Shown: positions 1 to 9,660 of the stretch, in pieces | Layout of the letters: each line of letters starts with the position of its first letter | Position numbering within the stretch: the stretch's first letter is position 1 | Assembly (NCBI GenBank): GCA_020186115.1 | Contig: WSYJ01000036.1 | Span: 1,116,001-1,180,000, forward strand | Direction: 5' to 3' | Length of the DNA: 64,000 bases | Origin: Histomonas meleagridis | Taxonomy: Eukaryota > Parabasalia > Tritrichomonadida > Dientamoebidae | The notes under the pieces: model-generated | Database searches by the model: none | Seen by the model: the letters and a program-made list of their open reading frames with translations, nothing else | What the model was told of the DNA's origin: nothing | Position numbers and translations under genes: made by a program

Positions 1-1344
1 GAAGAATATCAAACTTTTATTGATCTTTGTTTTCCTAATGGATTTCAAAGAATTAACGAAACAAAAAATTACGTATATCAGTATTTTGTATTTCGTTTAA
101 ATGAACATTCAAATAGAAGTTCATTGTATGGTATTTGCTTTCAACATTTCTTTAATTTTACTAGCAATGAATTTTGTAACAATGGATCTTTCTATAATAG
201 TTATCCTTTGTGTTATTGTGTCTTAACCACAGTACCAATCATTTCAACTCATTTCTTTTTTGTTAATTTTTGTTTGAAAACTCTTTCGAATAAAGAAACT
301 TTCATTTATCAGAAAGGAATTGCTGAAAAATATATACCACCTTCTGAAGAAGAAATAAGACTTCTTCAAAATATGGTTTATGATAATGGAGGTCAAAGAG
401 TAAAAGACATTAAAATACCTATTTTTTTCATACAAGAGTTACGCTTATATAAGGCTTTGACTGTAGGAAATGAGTGTTATTCAATTAATTTATCAAAAAG
501 TTTCTCAATTATAATTCCAGGAAGAGATAGTATATTTGAAAATATCTGTTACACAACAATAGATTGCCTTTTTTCAACCCTTTCAGTTGGAAATATTGTA
601 AAGTTGATTAGCATACTTTTGCTAGAAAAATCAGTGTTGTTTATTTCGACTAATCTTAGAAATCTTTCATTTTCTATTTTTGCTTTACAATCTTTACTTT
701 TCCCTTTTCAATTCAATGGAACATTTGCACCAATTCTTTCAACCACCTCAAATTATCTTGATTTATTACATTCACCTGTTCCTTTTATACATGGAATTTA
801 TCCTTGTAATAATTTAAAAGTTCCAAAAAATGTAATTCTAGTAGATATGGATATAGATAAAATATATGAAGAAGTAGAAACACCAATGTTTCCAGGATCA
901 AAGAAACTAATAAATAAAATTCAGGAAATTTTAACTAGGTTTTTATCTGTAATTACTCTACCTCCAAAATATAAAACCATTGTGTTTTTTCAATCAAATA
1001 AAATCAATTCTGATTTTTTCGAAAAAATAAATCATCTTGAATTTCCACATTGCCCTGGGATAATGTATTATAAATTTCCACAGAAATATTTATTTACAGA
1101 TAAGGTTGTACGATACATTATTTCAACATTTAAAAAGAATTTTACGCCAGCATTAGAAAGGATCTTAATACCATGTTTTGTTGAAACATCGTATTTTAAT
1201 CAAAAATTACTAGATAAGGTTTTGATGAATCTTCCAGAAAATGAAAGAAATTTTTTTGAACTGTTTGTTTGTTCTTCAAATTTTCATGCTTTTTGTAATG
1301 TTAAAGATGAAAAAAAGATATTAAATTCTGATAAATCGAATTAA
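1..1344 (+). CDS. DENN domain protein, Rab GEF-like (5' end outside window)
   Basis: The frame is open from base 1, so the gene begins left of the window and its start is not visible. The first codons read like the end of an upstream DENN (uDENN) module (FCFPNG-type motif, here LCFPNGF, then FVFRL and LYGICF). The core DENN block follows: a helix with LLLEKSVLFIS, then LFPFQF, then LHSPVPFIHGIY, then VILVDMD, the usual order of conserved blocks in this family. DENN proteins act as GDP/GTP exchange factors for Rab GTPases on membranes. The stop is TAA at 1342-1344. The specific Rab cannot be told from sequence. Family assignment is strong; exchange activity is inferred. Confidence 0.85.
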   Translation, partial: EEYQTFIDLCFPNGFQRINETKNYVYQYFVFRLNEHSNRSSLYGICFQHFFNFTSNEFCNNGSFYNSYPLCYCVLTTVPIISTHFFFVNFCLKTLSNKETFIYQKGIAEKYIPPSEEEIRLLQNMVYDNGGQRVKDIKIPIFFIQELRLYKALTVGNECYSINLSKSFSIIIPGRDSIFENICYTTIDCLFSTLSVGNIVKLISILLLEKSVLFISTNLRNLSFSIFALQSLLFPFQFNGTFAPILSTTSNYLDLLHSPVPFIHGIYPCNNLKVPKNVILVDMDIDKIYEEVETPMFPGSKKLINKIQEILTRFLSVITLPPKYKTIVFFQSNKINSDFFEKINHLEFPHCPGIMYYKFPQKYLFTDKVVRYIISTFKKNFTPALERILIPCFVETSYFNQKLLDKVLMNLPENERNFFELFVCSSNFHAFCNVKDEKKILNSDKSN

Positions 1345-1453
1345 ATATCATTATTGTTTATCATCATATAAAAAACTGTTATTAAATTAATTAATAAAAA
1401 TATATTTTATTTTGATTCATATTATTTTATTAAATTTTTAATGTTTTATTTAA

Positions 1454-1921
1454 TTAATAATGTTGAAACAATAAATCAAAATCTGATTGGAATTCCATAA
1501 AATTCATTTCTTTCCAAGAATCAGAACAAAAATACAAATCAAAAAAATCATCATCATAATCATTATTTTCTTCCTTTTTAAAGAAATTCAACGGTCTATG
1601 TTTCATTAGCCAATTAAATCTATTCTTTATTGTTATCGAAGAATAGTCAGGGAAAAATCTTGCAATTTTAGACCACTTATTTCCCATTTCTTTTTGCTTC
1701 TGAAGAAGTAATGCATCTTCTTCAGGTGTCCATCGATTTCTAACAAGATTTGGATCTAACATTCCTATCCATCTTTCTCGACATTGTTTTCCATTACGTG
1801 TTTTGACTTTCTTTGAAATAGCTGTCCAATGTGGAACGCCTATTTCTTTCACAGCTTCTCTTAGTTGGTTATCTTCTTCTTCATTCCATTTCCTTTTTAT
1901 GTGATTTCTTTTACAATTCAT
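1454..1921 (-). CDS. R2R3 Myb-like DNA-binding protein
   Basis: 155 residues holding two adjacent Myb repeats and little else. Repeat one (about residues 9-55) has regularly spaced tryptophans W12, W32 and W51 with the recognition segment GKQCRERW. Repeat two (about 60-110) has RWTPEEDALL and ends with IKNRFNWLM. The tail is rich in Asp, Glu and Phe and could be an activation or interaction segment. Small two-repeat Myb proteins form a large family in trichomonads, where some bind promoter motifs containing CNGTT. It converges on the DENN gene with about 110 bp between their stops. Which promoters it binds is unknown. Confidence 0.9.
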   Translation of the reverse strand: MNCKRNHIKRKWNEEEDNQLREAVKEIGVPHWTAISKKVKTRNGKQCRERWIGMLDPNLVRNRWTPEEDALLLQKQKEMGNKWSKIARFFPDYSSITIKNRFNWLMKHRPLNFFKKEENNDYDDDFFDLYFCSDSWKEMNFMEFQSDFDLLFQHY

Positions 1922-2433
1922 TTTAATAAATGTTAATTTTTTCCCAGTGATTTATACCTTGAAAGTCTAAATTTTTGGGATTTTAATGATTCAATTTTGA
2001 TATGAATGTGAAATAATATTCAAAATATCTTCATCAAAAGAGAATTCAATGAATAATGGTTTGTTTTTCACAAGAAGTTTACCAATTCTCTTATCTTATT
2101 GAATGAAGTTATGGTCAGTTTTTCAATTGAAGAGAACTTAAAAAGCTTCAAAATAAAATTTCTAATACAATCTTCGCTTGTTAAATTTTGGAAAAAGATA
2201 ACTTTTATCGTAATTCATAATTTTTCTTTAATCATAATTCCTCTTGATAACATGTTATCAATATAACATATACTTTTTTTGTAAATCTATTGATTTGCAC
2301 AAATTTAATTTTTCTTTTTGTTTAAATATAAATATGAAACTGCATTAATGAAATTATCAAGCTTTAATAAAAACATAAATAGGACTTTTAAAGAATCTAA
2401 TTAATTCTAAACTGAGTTTTAATCTTTCTCCAG
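1922..2433. other. Intergenic region between divergent genes
   Basis: About 510 AT-rich bases between the Myb start and the GGCGCC palindrome. I see no supportable coding or RNA gene. It must hold the promoter of the Myb gene. Confidence 0.5.
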
Positions 2434-2447
2434 TTTTGGCGCCAAAA
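2434..2447. promoter_or_regulatory. Perfect palindrome TTTTGGCGCCAAAA
   Basis: A perfect 14-base palindrome with a GC core, about 60 bp upstream of the ATG at 2510. It resembles an E2F-type site (TTTGGCGC on both strands). A role as a promoter element is inference from position and from its GC content in very AT-rich surroundings. Confidence 0.5.
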
Positions 2448-2509
2448 ACACACCATCAGCCCACTTTTGACAAGGTGTATTCAAACAGACATTGTAAATC
2501 AAACCACAG

Positions 2510-3418
2510 ATGTACGAACTATTGTCCAACCACGAGCCCCACTTTATATTTCTTTCAAACAGTGGGTACATTCAGTTTATGTTTGGTGTTTTTTTTGCAT
2601 TTCTTATTCTACTTATTCTTTCAGTGAAAAAGAAATTCTTTCATAACATATGGTTTTTTGTAGGTCCTCTTATATCAGGTATTATCTTTAACACCTTACC
2701 AAGCGCGGTCAGTTCTCCACTTCGTTTATTTATTCAGTTTCTCGATTTTCCAATATGTGTGCTTGAAGCAGTATTATATGTTCAACTTGTTGCATCAGTT
2801 TCACGTTTTCTTCTACAAAAATTTTCACCAAACCCAAACAAATCTATTCCAGAGAGATCATTGTTATTTATTATTGTTAATTCAATAATTTCCGTTATAT
2901 GTCTTACGATGGGAATTATCTTTCTTCTATATGGTTTTGACATAAGGCTTCTTCGGAAAACGCATGGTGCTGCTTTTGCAGGTTTAATTGGAAGTTTCAT
3001 TCTCACAATCACAGCCGACAATGGGATCATTTCAGATCCATGCCTTGTCTTTCTCCGAGTCTCATTATCACTTTCACCCATCACGTCAGCCTCTGCCGGC
3101 TTTCTAACTGTTATTCTTCGCTTATTTTTAGTGATTTCATCGTTCATCTCAGTGAAGTTCAACTACGGCGAAGAAAAGAAATTACTAAAAAAGTCGAACA
3201 ATTCGATTGTTGAAACTGTTTATTATATAACAAAGAGCGTAACATCTAAGCGAGCTGGAACAGCACTTGTTTGCTTACTTGTCTCATTTGTGTTCCTTTC
3301 ACAAGACGCTTTCATACGACCAACTCCGCAAATTTGCGATTGGCAATCAATACTTTGTCCGGCAGTTTATATATTCTTTTTCTATTTCGAAATATATAAT
3401 TTTCAGAGTGCACTTTAA
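2510..3418 (+). CDS. Multipass membrane protein, unrecognised (weak TRIC channel likeness)
   Basis: 302 residues with about seven hydrophobic segments, starting at about residues 21-40 and ending near the C-terminus. ATG 2510 is the first ATG of the open frame. I do not recognise the family with confidence. The arrangement of a Gly-rich helix (HGAAFAGLIGSF) followed by a small-residue helix is faintly like trimeric intracellular cation channels (TRIC), but the diagnostic lysine-containing motif of that family is not obvious. Loops are short and mostly basic. It converges on the next gene with 60 bp between stops. Confidence 0.7.
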   Translation: MYELLSNHEPHFIFLSNSGYIQFMFGVFFAFLILLILSVKKKFFHNIWFFVGPLISGIIFNTLPSAVSSPLRLFIQFLDFPICVLEAVLYVQLVASVSRFLLQKFSPNPNKSIPERSLLFIIVNSIISVICLTMGIIFLLYGFDIRLLRKTHGAAFAGLIGSFILTITADNGIISDPCLVFLRVSLSLSPITSASAGFLTVILRLFLVISSFISVKFNYGEEKKLLKKSNNSIVETVYYITKSVTSKRAGTALVCLLVSFVFLSQDAFIRPTPQICDWQSILCPAVYIFFFYFEIYNFQSAL

Positions 3419-3478
3419 TGAATAAAAATGATTTTAATATTAGAATGTATTTTATAAGTATCGTTTAATAATAAATAT

Positions 3479-4639
3479 TTATTGGAAATTATCCCACAAG
3501 TTTGTATTCTGTTGCTCAGGTTGCTTTTGATATTGGTAAGACTTAGTTAAAACATGTGGAGAGTTAACATGGGTGAAAGGAGGCAGTGGAATGTAAACCA
3601 TATTTGGATTTTGTTGGATCTCTAAAACATTCGGCATACTTGGCGTCCCAGACAAATCCTGTTGTAGGTTACAATTCCGATTCTGTAATATATTAGAAAG
3701 AGGCATTCTCTGTTGAATTATGATTTGATCACCATTTTTTATATCATGCTCACCAAAAGTTAGGTTTTCATCGAGGAAATCATTATTAATCCTATACCGT
3801 ATGGTTAGAGGATCAATAGATTGACTTTCGCAGTAAGCACGCAAAGCAGCGCCAATTGTGCGGCACTTTTGGACGGTTAATGCCGTTGAACTCCCATCAA
3901 CGCCGATTATTGATACCGTGATCGGCTCGTTGGAGTTCTTGTCATCCAAGTGGTGGACAATGATTGTGTTGTTGCTCTTGATATGGAATTGAAGGGCAGT
4001 CATTTCTGGAGGAAGCTGAACTCCATGATACATGAAATAATACAATTTTTGATCGACATTCTGCTTTTTACAATAAGATTCAAATGCACAACTTAGTGGA
4101 GCTGTTTTGTTAACAAAGATATGTATTAATGGAAGTCTGGTTGATTGGAACATAACTTTAATTTTGGTTCCATAAGAATAAGAGGTTCGTTTCTTGTTCT
4201 CTTTGATTCCATTAATAATGGCTGGGAAAGTACAAGCATCAAGGATGAACTTTGGGTTAGAAGATAAAAATGAATTAATAAATATTTGTAATTCAGGTAA
4301 TGTCATGTCACCATAATGAATTCTAACAAAAGCCCCATTAGAAGAATCTATTATAGAGTAAAATGGTGATGATTTAAACTGATAAGTTGTTGTTAACCAA
4401 TTTCCTGACTTATCAGATCTGCTTAAATGAATAAATTCAAACTTTGGTGAAACTGTTTCTGCAAACTTTGGATCAAAAAATTGTTTGACAAAAGTTTTCC
4501 TATTTGAAAAATACAATAACAAAAATTTTTGTGCATTGTAAGCTTTCAAGCAAGACTCCATGATACGTATAGAAACAGGTGTGAATTTAAGTGGTTTTTT
4601 GAAGGAAGGGAGGGAACCCTCTCCTTCAATGTTTGACAT
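3479..4639 (-). CDS. UAS (thioredoxin-like) plus two ubiquitin-like domains protein
   Basis: 386 residues. Residues about 15-130 look like a UAS domain, the thioredoxin-like module of FAF1/UBXD7-type proteins: LLLYFSNRKTFVKQFF, then FEFIHL, then FYSIIDSSNGAFVRIHYG. Two ubiquitin/SUMO-like folds follow, about 160-235 (IKVMFQS to IIVHHLD) and 240-315 (ITVSIIG to DQIIIQQ). The last 70 residues are Gln/Asn/Pro-rich. Relatives are adaptors of the Cdc48/p97 unfoldase, so a role in ubiquitin- or SUMO-linked turnover is inferred. A clear UBX domain is not seen; the ubiquitin-like folds are closer to the Rad60 SUMO-like type. An AACGG motif lies about 15 bp upstream of the ATG. Confidence 0.7.
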   Translation of the reverse strand: MSNIEGEGSLPSFKKPLKFTPVSIRIMESCLKAYNAQKFLLLYFSNRKTFVKQFFDPKFAETVSPKFEFIHLSRSDKSGNWLTTTYQFKSSPFYSIIDSSNGAFVRIHYGDMTLPELQIFINSFLSSNPKFILDACTFPAIINGIKENKKRTSYSYGTKIKVMFQSTRLPLIHIFVNKTAPLSCAFESYCKKQNVDQKLYYFMYHGVQLPPEMTALQFHIKSNNTIIVHHLDDKNSNEPITVSIIGVDGSSTALTVQKCRTIGAALRAYCESQSIDPLTIRYRINNDFLDENLTFGEHDIKNGDQIIIQQRMPLSNILQNRNCNLQQDLSGTPSMPNVLEIQQNPNMVYIPLPPFTHVNSPHVLTKSYQYQKQPEQQNTNLWDNFQ

Positions 4640-5340
4640 TTTTTAGGTCGACCGTTTGAATTTAATTTTTCAATTTTTTGTGACAAATTCTTCAGAATTT
4701 TTCTTTGGAAAATAAAAAAAATTGAATGGTTTATTTGCCATTCAATACTTTATATAATACTTTTCTATAAAAAAATCGGTGAAAAAAAAAAAAAACAGAT
4801 GGAATCCGTTTTTGCTAAATAATGGAATATAATTAGCCAGAACATCAAACAATCCCAGTAGATAAACTCTAGAGTTGATTTCAAAAAGTTATGGGAAAAA
4901 ATTTATCGTATCTTGATATCAGAAATTATTAATGGATTTGATGATTTTTTACCAAAAATAAATATTATATCTAAGACTTGCTTGAAGGGTCAAAGTAAGT
5001 TTTAGGTGTAATTTTTTTCTTGAAATTGCTAAAAATGATAATATTTCATTTATAATTCATGCAAATAATTTTACAAAGAAGCATAACACTATAACTCAAA
5101 AAATTAATCCTATGACTTTGATATTCTCTTTTGGAAAGTTCCATAATATTTTTATATTAGCAATTTGAACTTATGAATGAAATAAGCCTTAACTCTTTCT
5201 AAGGAAAATTTACATCTTGTGATATTTGTATTGCGATTTTGATAGTAAATATAGATTAAATGATAACTAAAATGAAAGCAAATAGGTTTTTCAACGATAG
5301 AAAGGAATGAAAGGAAAATCATCGTATTCATATTCAAAAA
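4640..5340. other. Divergent intergenic region
   Basis: About 700 bp between divergent starts, AT-rich with poly-A tracts near 4780-4800. The motif GACCGTTT next to the 3479-4639 gene is the only notable element. No coding evidence. Confidence 0.5.
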
Positions 5341-5357
5341 CCCAAAACCGTTTTGGG
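5341..5357. promoter_or_regulatory. Inverted repeat CCCAAAAC-C-GTTTTGGG upstream of ARM gene
   Basis: Perfect 8-bp arms around one central base, 18 bp before the ATG at 5375. It contains AACCGTT, a CNGTT-type Myb site, and a possible Initiator (TCAGTA) follows at 5361. Function is inferred from position. Confidence 0.5.
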
Positions 5358-5374
5358 TGTTCAGTAGACATGTG

Positions 5375-6832
5375 ATGCGAAATAATTTATGGCCGTTAGC
5401 TGAGAACTGTCAAGGAATGCATATAGGGTATAAATCTATAAAGAAACAAAAAATGAAAATTGAAATGCAACGTGGAAGGTTTGACACATCCAAGGAAAAA
5501 CTTGATGATACGAGTAAATTACATAAAGATTATGAAAATATTAAAATGGCTTTTGATTCAGGTAATTTATATATTTTTGATTCAGCCCTTCACGAGCTTA
5601 GCCTCCTTACAACAATGTGCTATTTTCCTGTTGATGAACAATTTATTAATTGTCAAATTCCACAAATTTTAATTCAAGCAGGATTAATTAAAGATTTAGA
5701 ATACCCTCCGAATGTTATACACAGTGCTCTTTCCATTATTGATAATTTAACAAGCGATGTTGATGATGGATTTTTTAATTTTTTTGCACAAATTGATATT
5801 ATAAACAAACTAATTTTATGCATAACCATCGAAGATGTTAAGGGGACTACCTCGATTTTAAGTATCCTCACCAATTTTGCATCAGCTAATACTATTTTAT
5901 TATCTGTTATTTTTAACTCATTACCTATTGGTGTATTAGTTGATCTTCTTACGTTAACTCCATCTAACGAGTTACCAACCAATGCATATGAATATATTAA
6001 TTTTATGCGATATCATGTTGCTGCATTACTCTGTGAGCTTAGTAAATCGGATTTTTCTGAACAATTTGATACTTTTTTTAATGCTGTAAATTATTTACTT
6101 GAATGTAAGATACCACAAACCGAAACATTTATTCTCTCTATCTTACATCAATTATGTCAGAACACTGTTTCAACTGAAATTGTATCCAAAGATCCAAGGA
6201 TTACAGATCTAATAAATTTTGTGATTCAAGAGAAACCTGACTTCCGAAGTTTATTAGCTACGATGAAACTTGTGCGTAAATATATGAAATATTTGGAAAG
6301 ACCTGAAGAGTATCCACGAATTGATTTCGTTTCGATGGTAAAACTTTTAGAAATAGAATCAGATGAAGTTGCAGAAGATGCCGCAATGTTTATAGAAAAA
6401 AGCATTGGGATATATTTCATGCATGAATGCTTCCGTGCGATTAATGTAGTTCCTTATTTTCAATCTGGTTATGTATCACATGGATTCGGAGTAAGGAAAA
6501 TAATAATTTCGGCGCTAACAACATTAATATATAATTCAACGCAAGAAGAAATTATGCATTATAGTCAGCATGGTGTTACAGAATTATTAACAAAATCACT
6601 CGAAATTGATGACGATGACTTAATCTGCAAAATTTTTAGAGCATTGACTTTGTTGTTTAGATTCCCTTATATAAATGATGAAGGAATTAATGTCGTAGAA
6701 TACGAATTCGAGGAAAATGATGGAATGGAATTACTAAAAGAGGTAAATTATCAAGATGAAAACGTGTATGAAGCGGTAAGAGAATTCACACAAATATTTG
6801 AAGAAGAAGAAGAAACACACGAAGGGTGGTGA
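5375..6832 (+). CDS. Armadillo-repeat protein (importin-alpha-like)
   Basis: About 485 residues of helical repeats with the spacing of armadillo/importin-alpha proteins: segments such as HSALSIIDNLTSD, TTSILSILTNFAS, YHVAALLCELSKSD and RKIIISALTTLIYNS. The N-terminus (to about residue 30) is basic, with KSIKKQKMKIEMQRGRF, as in an importin-beta-binding region. The C-terminus is acidic. The frame is open upstream through GTG 5357, but 5375 is the first ATG and sits just after the palindrome at 5341-5357. Importin-alpha carries nuclear-localisation cargo; the ladder of Trp/Asn cargo-binding residues is not clear here, so a general ARM scaffold is an alternative. Confidence 0.7.
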   Translation: MRNNLWPLAENCQGMHIGYKSIKKQKMKIEMQRGRFDTSKEKLDDTSKLHKDYENIKMAFDSGNLYIFDSALHELSLLTTMCYFPVDEQFINCQIPQILIQAGLIKDLEYPPNVIHSALSIIDNLTSDVDDGFFNFFAQIDIINKLILCITIEDVKGTTSILSILTNFASANTILLSVIFNSLPIGVLVDLLTLTPSNELPTNAYEYINFMRYHVAALLCELSKSDFSEQFDTFFNAVNYLLECKIPQTETFILSILHQLCQNTVSTEIVSKDPRITDLINFVIQEKPDFRSLLATMKLVRKYMKYLERPEEYPRIDFVSMVKLLEIESDEVAEDAAMFIEKSIGIYFMHECFRAINVVPYFQSGYVSHGFGVRKIIISALTTLIYNSTQEEIMHYSQHGVTELLTKSLEIDDDDLICKIFRALTLLFRFPYINDEGINVVEYEFEENDGMELLKEVNYQDENVYEAVREFTQIFEEEEETHEGW

Positions 6833-7325
6833 TCATTAAAAGTTGTATTAATCTGAGGATATAACATTAATAAACATAAAAATATATATAATATTGATTA
6901 GGTACATTATTATTTTTTTAAATAAGTTAACCCAAATAGATTTTTTTTCATTTAACATTAAATATTTTAATAGCTTTTTCGACTTGAAAAAATTCTGTTG
7001 AGGAAACGATCAAATTACTTTTAACGAGCTCTATCGTAATTTTTTTGAGTGAATTTACTCATTTTATCTTCTATAAGTGTTTTGGGGTTTAAACTTTACT
7101 AACATGACAAACAGTTTGTTATAAATATCAACAATTGAAGGAATAAATTTTGACCAAAATTTACACATCTATAAAATTTAATTAATTGGGAAAATGGTTT
7201 AAAGAAATTCAATGTAATTATCATTTGAAGAACAAATTGTATACAGATGGAAAGATGTGATATAAAATTACAACCAAAAAAGTCTTAAATTGTAGTTATA
7301 AAACTACCAGCTTTTATTAAGCTAT
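6833..7325. other. Convergent intergenic region
   Basis: About 490 AT-rich bases between two convergent genes. I see nothing coding in it. Confidence 0.5.
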
Positions 7326-8033
7326 TTAAGGCCATGCTTGATCGGCTAAGGTGTAGTCATCAACATATGGGTTCCTGTTACCTTGTGTCTTGTTGATGCG
7401 ATCGTTACGCGTGAGTTCTTGATCAGTTGGTGGATGTTCTCTATTCCACTTTAAGAAGGTATTGAGATCACCAACTCGGGAGATATCATATGAATCGTAC
7501 ATTGTGTAGAAGTAAAGGATACCACGGGCAAGTTGACCACGATCTGCAAGTCTTGGCATGAATTTGTTACCATTAATTAAGCATGAGTATTCATCTGGGT
7601 TGGATGGAACAGAGGTTGTGCATTCCATATCACGGCAGAACTTCTTGCATTGGCTGTAATCAACTTCAGCAAATGGATAGTTAGATCTAGCATTGTTAAT
7701 CTTGGCAGCTGATGGGTAAAGATGGTGAAGATCGGAAACCATTGGCTTTTTTTCGTTAAAGAAGCTTTGTGGAACGCTGTGTTCACAGTTAACATATGTT
7801 GCAGATGGTTTTGATGACTTTCCGCAAGTCCATGGATATGTTGTACCAGAGTACATCAAAAACATTTCTCCATCAGTGCAATCAACATCATTGTACATGT
7901 AAACACGTGCAGTGTCATATGAATATGCAGTATGGGAAGCATACTTCTTTTTAAGTTCTGCACGAAGAGCAGATCCTGTGAGACCATTTGTTGCATATGG
8001 TCTGTTAATGATGCATAAGAGAAAGGCAAACAT
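7326..8033 (-). CDS. Secreted endonuclease I family nuclease
   Basis: 235 residues of the bacterial-type endonuclease I family (periplasmic NucM-like, beta-beta-alpha-metal fold). The N-terminus MFAFLLCIINRPYA is a likely signal peptide. The catalytic block is CEHSVPQSFF, followed by MVSDLHHLYPS and NNARSNYPF, matching the family pattern NxEHxxPxSxF...DLHHLxP...NxxRxN. Several Cys residues fit a secreted, disulfide-bonded enzyme. It would degrade DNA or RNA outside the cell or in vacuoles, perhaps for nucleoside salvage, which trichomonads need. The family is mainly bacterial, suggesting an old lateral transfer. The codon use is somewhat less AT-rich than its surroundings, as in highly expressed genes here. 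Confidence 0.9.
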   Translation of the reverse strand: MFAFLLCIINRPYATNGLTGSALRAELKKKYASHTAYSYDTARVYMYNDVDCTDGEMFLMYSGTTYPWTCGKSSKPSATYVNCEHSVPQSFFNEKKPMVSDLHHLYPSAAKINNARSNYPFAEVDYSQCKKFCRDMECTTSVPSNPDEYSCLINGNKFMPRLADRGQLARGILYFYTMYDSYDISRVGDLNTFLKWNREHPPTDQELTRNDRINKTQGNRNPYVDDYTLADQAWP

Positions 8034-8406
8034 TTTTATGATTTTTCCTCATGGATAACATTGAAAAAGCGTACTAACCGGAAAATCAATTCAAATCCTC
8101 AACTTGCATACACAATTTTAAGCATGTATCGTTTTCCGATAATTAAAGTTGGCATTTGACAAAAAGCGTTCAAATTTTGGCACTTTTTGCTACAACATTC
8201 ACGATCATTAATGATAACTTTTCCATTTTGTTTGATTTTAAACAATTTATAATTACATTTTTTAAAATAAATCACCAGACATATTCGATTTATTATAAAT
8301 AGCAATATGATAACTAAATATCAATTTTAGATTGAGAAATTGATGTTTTTGATAGTTCAAAACCAGAAACTTTTTGACTCAGGCAGATCAATTCTAATAC
8401 AAATCG

Positions 8407-8894
8407 ATGTCTGAACTAATTAGTTTTCCAAAATTGAATGCTTATAATCGTCATTTGCCGGCGGTTAGTGAAGTTGTGTTGAAATTGATCGGATTGGCTG
8501 AACAAGCATTCAAAAAATCGCTACGATGTCCAAATCATACTCCTTATTTATTATCGTAGGATAATGAGCTTTGTATATGTGTATATAATATTGAGGGCTG
8601 CAGCAAAAGGCCGACAACCTCTCCTGCTGAAAACCCATATATTGCACATAAAAGCCTCACCATTCTGAATTAAATTAATCGGAAACCTATGAGATCGGAT
8701 ACTTTTTTATGACAAAGGTCCATTCAAAATATTGTGTTAGTATTAAAAATTTCAAAGATTTGTATGAATTGAATAAAAATGCCCACATAACCGCCGAACT
8801 AGCCCTCTACGAATTCCATTCCCAAGCATGTATCATTCACGAGGTGTTGTATTTTTTCAATCGTAAAAAAATAGATTTATTTCAAAATAATTAA
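8407..8894 (+). pseudogene. Eroded coding patches, unknown protein
   Basis: An ATG at 8407 opens 50 codons with good coding character (MSELISFPKLNAYN...), ends at TAG 8557-8559, and the same frame then stays open for another 37 codons (VYNIEGCSKRPTTSP...) to about 8673. A second patch, ATG 8709 to 8894 (61 codons), is also protein-like (ITAELALYEFHSQ). I do not recognise the product. The simplest reading is one decayed gene with an in-frame stop and a frameshift. Two short independent genes are possible but less likely. Confidence 0.35.
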
Positions 8895-9164
8895 TATTAT
8901 AGTGAATGGACATTTTTTTGTTAAATTTGTGATTTGAAATCTTTAATATTTTTTGTTCACACGCAATAAAGGAATTCAAATTTTATATTTGAATTGATTA
9001 CCAAAGTTTTATCGAAATTTGTGGATCAAGTGAAAAAAATCGCTAAAAGGCTTATTTATTTATTTCATTTGTTAAATTCGCAAATAATCGATTTTAGCAT
9101 GTGCATGTCTTTTCGAAAAAAAATCGCTAGCGACAATAAATTAAAGTTTATTCCTCAATAAGTA

Positions 9165-9186
9165 GGTTTCAGAAATTTCTGAAACC
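9165..9186. repeat. 22-base perfect palindrome
   Basis: GGTTTCAGAAA followed directly by its reverse complement, with no loop, in otherwise AT-rich non-coding sequence. Just upstream is a smaller palindrome, CGCTAGCG, near 9125. Significance is unknown. Confidence 0.7.
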
Positions 9187-9660
9187 TTGGTGTATAATCA
9201 TTTGTATTGGTATACGATCATAGATACGAAAAGTTATTGTTGGGTTTAAACTTTCTTCAGAGTAATATTCAAAGAAAATTATAATTCGTAATAAAGAAAT
9301 AAAAAAAAATATTCGAAATCCAATCGCTGGGGTTGGCTTCACGGATGTACATTCCAAAACAAATTAAATGTTTCATCATTTAAACTTTTCGTTTCAATTT
9401 TTTGTTTTCCATTTCTTCAATATTTGAGCCAAAACTCATAGTGAGAAAAACGTAATCCAAAGACAATTGCCTATAAAAATTTTATGAAAAAGAACAATAC
9501 ATTTAATTACTTCTGTTTTTTGGTTTAACTTTTTTGGTTAATAGCGGTTATCGGTTGCGTTGTTTGAATAGTTTTTGACAATAGTTTATTGAAAAATGAA
9601 TAAAACTTTTGTGTAAAACCGCAGGGCACGTTTATAAAAGCCCATGATTGACAACTTTAC
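9187..9660. other. Upstream region of the PAK-type kinase
   Basis: About 470 bases without a supportable gene. Near 9545 there is AGCGGTTATCGGTTGCG, which holds two CNGTT-like motifs and may be part of the kinase promoter. Confidence 0.4.
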
